NCBI GenBank assembly: GCA_009103225.1
Contig: RHPI01002090.1
Location: 581,889-642,305 of the forward strand
Direction: 5' to 3'
DNA length: 60,417 nt
DNA from: Chlorokybus atmophyticus
Lineage: Eukaryota; Streptophyta; Chlorokybophyceae; Chlorokybales; Chlorokybaceae
A program made the position numbers and the translations under genes. The notes under the pieces are model-generated. The model was not told the origin of the DNA, did not search any database, and saw only the letters and a list, made by a program, of their open reading frames with translations. Below are positions 56,775-60,417 of the stretch, piece by piece. Positions within the stretch are counted from its first letter, which is position 1. The number at the start of each line of letters is the position of its first letter.

Positions 56775-59499
56775 CTAACAACATACGCTACTTGGCCACA
56801 CACTGGTTTGCATGGTGTTGCTAAACAGACAGAAGATCGGTAGTTGGTAGCCATCGTGTAGGTTGTCGATGTTGATGTCTTTGAATGGGCAGACCTTGGC
56901 ATGCTTTCGCCATTGAGCCGGAACCTGCTTATGCGGCCACACAACCTTGCACTTCCTGTAGAATATACGCTTCCCACGGCCTCCCCTCCTGGTTTCTTTG
57001 CGAATCGGCCCTGGTTGTTGTTGCATTGTTGTTGTTGATGAAGTAGCTTGTCGCAGCGTTGTGTTGCCACCATCAGCGGCTGAGCACGGGTGTGAAGTCC
57101 ACATGGTTGATGGTCGCATTCCCACAGTTGTTGCATGTTGCATCATGCCAACGGCTGGCAGCACATTACAGGCTGATAAAGTCACGCCGGTTGTGGTTGC
57201 AGAAGTTTGTTGAAAGGGTGGGGTGCTCATGACTTGGAAAGCCGGTACAGCACGAACGCCGTCATGCAATATGAACGTAAAAATGGGAGTTGCTGATGTT
57301 GTTGTCGCTGCAGCCGCTGATTGCTGCATGTGACCACTAGCTGCGCCCATGGGTGGCTCCTCCATTCCTACTGTTGTATCTCTGACTTATGCATCTGATG
57401 CATGCCGGCCCTCGCTTGGTAATCCTCCCGATGGCTCGCCCATTGTGTTAGTTGCTTGCTGAGCTGATGTGGGCAAAGTCAATACAGATGATGACCTCTC
57501 GCAGGCAGCGTATGCAAGTGCATTCTGCAACGGCTCCGGCCTCACATTCCCAGTTGAGATCACCTGCAGCAGAAGCATGTGTCTGGTTAGATACATTGCG
57601 CAACGATGCGACTCGACCATGGTTTAGCAAAGCGTTGTGAGAGCTGTGCTTGAGTTTCCCAAGTAGAGCACGTGAACAGGTTGGGTATAGCTCAGTACGC
57701 ACCTGTTGAGTTTGTTGATTGATCTGCATCGGTGAAGCCAGGGGTGTGCACATAGCAATGCGCGAGGTTCTGCAAGGCAACTGTCATTGCGGATCTGCTG
57801 CAATCTGTGGGAGTGGAACCACCGATGCGCTATGTGGGAGTGGGTTCACCAACGCTAAAGTGGCTCGTGTTGAAGCAACTCGCACAACAACAGAAGTCAA
57901 GGGGCGTGGCTGATCAGCAACAACCTCATCGTTGGTGAATGGCAGCTCGCTGTCAACTGCAGGTTCGTTGTCATCAGCACTGTGGTCGGTGTCTTGACAT
58001 GTTGTTTGTCCTCCTCGAAAGCACTGTTCAAAAGCACTTACAAACATGTCTATTGTCTTGACATGTGCGCCAGAATGCAATTCCTGTAGCATAACAATGT
58101 ATCACGCACGCACGCACGCGCGCGCGTGCGTGTACACACACACACATGGACATCATCGTCTTACCTTCAGCATATCAACAAAGTCGCTGACGCTTCGTGA
58201 GCTGCCCACATGCCTCAGCAACATCCGGTGCAATGTCTTGTCCACGCCACATTGGTGGGTCAACACAGCTGGAAACGCTTCTTAAACGACAAGCGGCAGT
58301 TGCGGCAACAACTCGTCATCATGTGCGGCGTAGGTGCGCCGATTGCCATCTGCATTGATGGAAGGAGAAAGCAGTTCTAGTTGTTAAGCACTTGTTAACA
58401 TCATCTATAAAACCAAAGTGGTAACCTACATTGATCCACACGCACCTGGACAATTCAAGCACTTGTACTCATAAGAGTATAATTAGTTGCAACTCACTCA
58501 GTGGTGATGACTCTCCTCAACTTCGCGCGCCAGCTGTTTTGCGTCAAGTACGCTTAACATTGTGGGCAGCGTATGGACGGCACCAAGCTTGATGAAAATA
58601 TATGTGATGCCTAAAGGATTACCTGTAACAAGCCAGCTCTTGATCACAACACGCAACGGCAAAATCACTTACAACAATGACACAAGCAACAACTCACACC
58701 TTTGTTCCTGCAGGGACGGTATTCATCTGTATGGACATTGGCATTCAATATGGGTGAAGGGACTGGCACGGTGAAGTCCGGCCATATGTCTCTGTCAATA
58801 GCAGGCACTTTCCACACACACGACGTGCGCTGCCATTCCGCCTCAGGTTGGCAAGGTGTCATGCCGCTTCTCTTTTGAGTGAGTGTTAGCTTACGCGTGC
58901 GGTGAGCAGCGAAGTCTGTGATAGCTTTCAGCACCACTTGCTCATCGTGAGATTCATCTGTTGTACGCGAGACACAATGTGTTAAGTATTGACCAAGCAC
59001 TCACATATGTCCAACACGCACCGCATATCACCTGCCCGTGGAGTTGGGCTCCTCACTATGCTCTGTCGTTGTTTCCGTCCGGTACACGCGCATCCCTGCA
59101 GAGTAAAAACCATGGGCAATGTTGAAGTCAACACAACGTGCAAAGTTGACATTGTCAATACTTCAACTTTGCAAGAGTGTTGACTTCTCCTTCATGCAGA
59201 AAGCACTTACCCAAAGGTACCGGATGACGGGCCCAATGCAATGCAATTACGGCAGCTGCAGAAGCAATTGCCGCACTCACAGCACTGACAGTTGCTGACA
59301 TGATGTTCATATTGTCGGTGGCAGCAGCTACTGGAGTTGCCAGCGATGAGATCACAACCAACATTGCGCAAGGCATCCTTGCAGGCCCAAGCTTGACTGC
59401 ACTGTCGGGCGGCGCTGGACCGATGGCACAAACCGTGCACATGGTGGATGACAACCCATCCGTCCTTTCGTGTGCCAGCGTAGCCGAAGAATGCTGCAC
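56775..59499 (-). pseudogene. unrecognised multi-exon gene with in-frame stops
   Basis: On the minus strand, spliced segments read as one protein: 59499-59212 (MQHSSATLAHERTDG, Ala-rich, ending at donor G/GTAAGT), 59089-59025, 58960-58700 (ITDFAAHRTRKLTLTQKRSG to HTDEYRPCRNK), 58615-58500 (GNPLGITYIFIKLGAVHTLP), and 58350-58165 (FPAVLTHQCGVDKTLHRMLL). Next comes a long segment from 58092 and a final one, 57365-56775, with FYRKCKVVWPHKQVPAQWRK and HAKVCPF. In-frame stops occur at about 58283 (TAA), 57781 (TGA) and 57390 (TAA). The FPAVLTH...GVDKTL block resembles DUF6729-type proteins linked to mobile elements; this is a tentative match from memory. The final block could bind zinc (C, H, H, C). 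Most likely a decaying gene. Confidence 0.45.
58105..58145. repeat. (GCAC)n, (GC)n and (CA)n microsatellite
   Basis: Runs of CGCACGCACGC, CGCGCGCG and ACACACACA, inside an intron of the minus-strand gene. Confidence 0.9.
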
Positions 59500-60417
59500 C
59501 CTCCATACTGACCATGAAGCTCATGACTTAGTCTGAAATCTGCCGCAAGCAATGCGCAATATTGAAGGTAACAAACCATGCAAGCCACATCGTGCCAAGG
59601 ACATGCATTGCAATATCACTAATAACAAACCGCAACAAGATATGTACCTGTCTGACACTCAACGCGCATGCAAGTCGGACATCCTCGCCAACGCTCCTGC
59701 ATATTTTCCACCTTTGCGAATGACGGAATTGCACACACAAGACTGCGCACACTCAGGCATGTTCAACGACACGCAAGGGAGAGCGCGCGCGCGCGCACAC
59801 GCACACACAACACTATCATCTGCACACCTTTGCCAATGACGAGGCCGCTGAATCAAGAGGCTGCAACCTTCGCGAATGAAGAGGGTGCACCTACAAGCTG
59901 CCATTCGGTAAGGTTTCTGACAGGGCGCGCAAGGGAGCGAATGTATGCACAGACTCACAAGCCCGTGCACACACGCAAGCGCGCGCACACACATCGGCAC
60001 GTACCGGTATGGCAGTCAGGGCACGCTCTGTATTTTCCCAACCATGTGCCCAATTGCTTGTCGACTCCTAGACAGCAAAGACTCAGCTACAACAACTACA
60101 TGTACGTATGGCCTTTGAGTGACAATAGCATGTGGTGACAGCAACCACGTCACAAACACCGCTACCTTCAAGCGCACCAACATGATGTCAACAATGCTAA
60201 CTAACCTGCTGCGCCACTGTTTGTCTTAGCATAGGCCTGGTGGCAGCTTGCACTCTTGACGTCAACTCTTCGTGGCGAGCATCGGCAGCCTGCGGCACCA
60301 CGTCATGAAGACCATATGCTACACGGGCTCATAATGCAAGTGACGAGAAGCGTGACATTGCTGCACTGCCAATGCCCGAAACCTCAACACTAGCTCAATG
60401 CCCATGTGCCGCCCACC
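59500..60417. other. no supported gene; (GC)n/(CA)n runs
   Basis: A GCGCGCGCGC then CACACA run lies at about 59782-59810, and repeated TTTGCGAATGA/TTCGCGAATGA segments at about 59714 and 59868. Upstream exons of the minus-strand gene may be here but could not be shown. Confidence 0.45.

Noticed and set aside
59300-59536. Plus-strand Ala-rich frame
   Set aside because: The minus-strand frame over the same DNA ends at a good splice donor and joins the next exon, so the plus frame is treated as its shadow.
68-60417. Bacterial or organellar origin
   Set aside because: Abundant spliceosomal introns, a chromovirus with tRNA-iMet primer site, and nuclear genes such as SNAPC3 and KNL1 exclude it.

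Overview
The window is eukaryotic nuclear DNA, most likely from a chlorophyte green alga. Every host gene is split by many short introns. Acceptors are nearly all of the TGCAG type and donors are GTGAGT or GTAAGC. TGTAA polyadenylation motifs follow several genes. The gene set includes PsbR, a photosystem II subunit confined to the green lineage, next to core eukaryotic genes (SNAPC3, KNL1). Two runs contain assembly uncertainty, including an N inside a poly-C tract at about 54.92 kb. I cannot name the species.

Left third (1-25.7 kb): mostly mobile or decaying DNA. A pogo/Tigger-like DDE transposase lies on the minus strand (0.07-2.97 kb). It is followed by a decayed Ty3/Gypsy pol fragment (3.48-4.57 kb), a palindrome-rich block and an exact 224-bp tandem duplication (5.04-5.49 kb). 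Between 5.5 and 14.2 kb are pieces of unrecognised, intron-containing and frameshifted genes on both strands. A second retroelement gag remnant is on the minus strand (14.9-17.4 kb). A complete Ty3/Gypsy chromovirus runs from 18,775 to 25,647 with two LTRs, a tRNA-iMet-type primer site, a polypurine tract and a 5-bp target duplication. Its gag-pol frame carries two UAG stops and one frameshift.

Right part (26.6-56.4 kb): well-spaced host genes. In order they are an eight-exon cytochrome P450 (+), SNAPC3 (-), an arylamine N-acetyltransferase joined to a membrane-anchored GNAT acetyltransferase (+, divergent from SNAPC3 across a 442-bp gap), an AT-rich gene desert (36.9-40.8 kb), psbR (+), an unrecognised two-membrane-span cysteine-rich protein (+), and the kinetochore scaffold KNL1 (+). 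The genes do not form an operon or one pathway. The P450 and the acetyltransferase fusion are both of xenobiotic-metabolism type, which may be coincidence.

Right edge (56.8-59.5 kb): a minus-strand multi-exon gene of unknown function with three in-frame stops, probably decaying and possibly mobile-element related. The most notable observations are the NAT-GNAT fusion, the algal KNL1 with its PP1 site and a repeated DW motif, the different perfect hairpins at the same place in the two LTRs, a 72-nt hairpin in the gene desert, and the shared terminal exon of an unknown gene family in inverted orientation.
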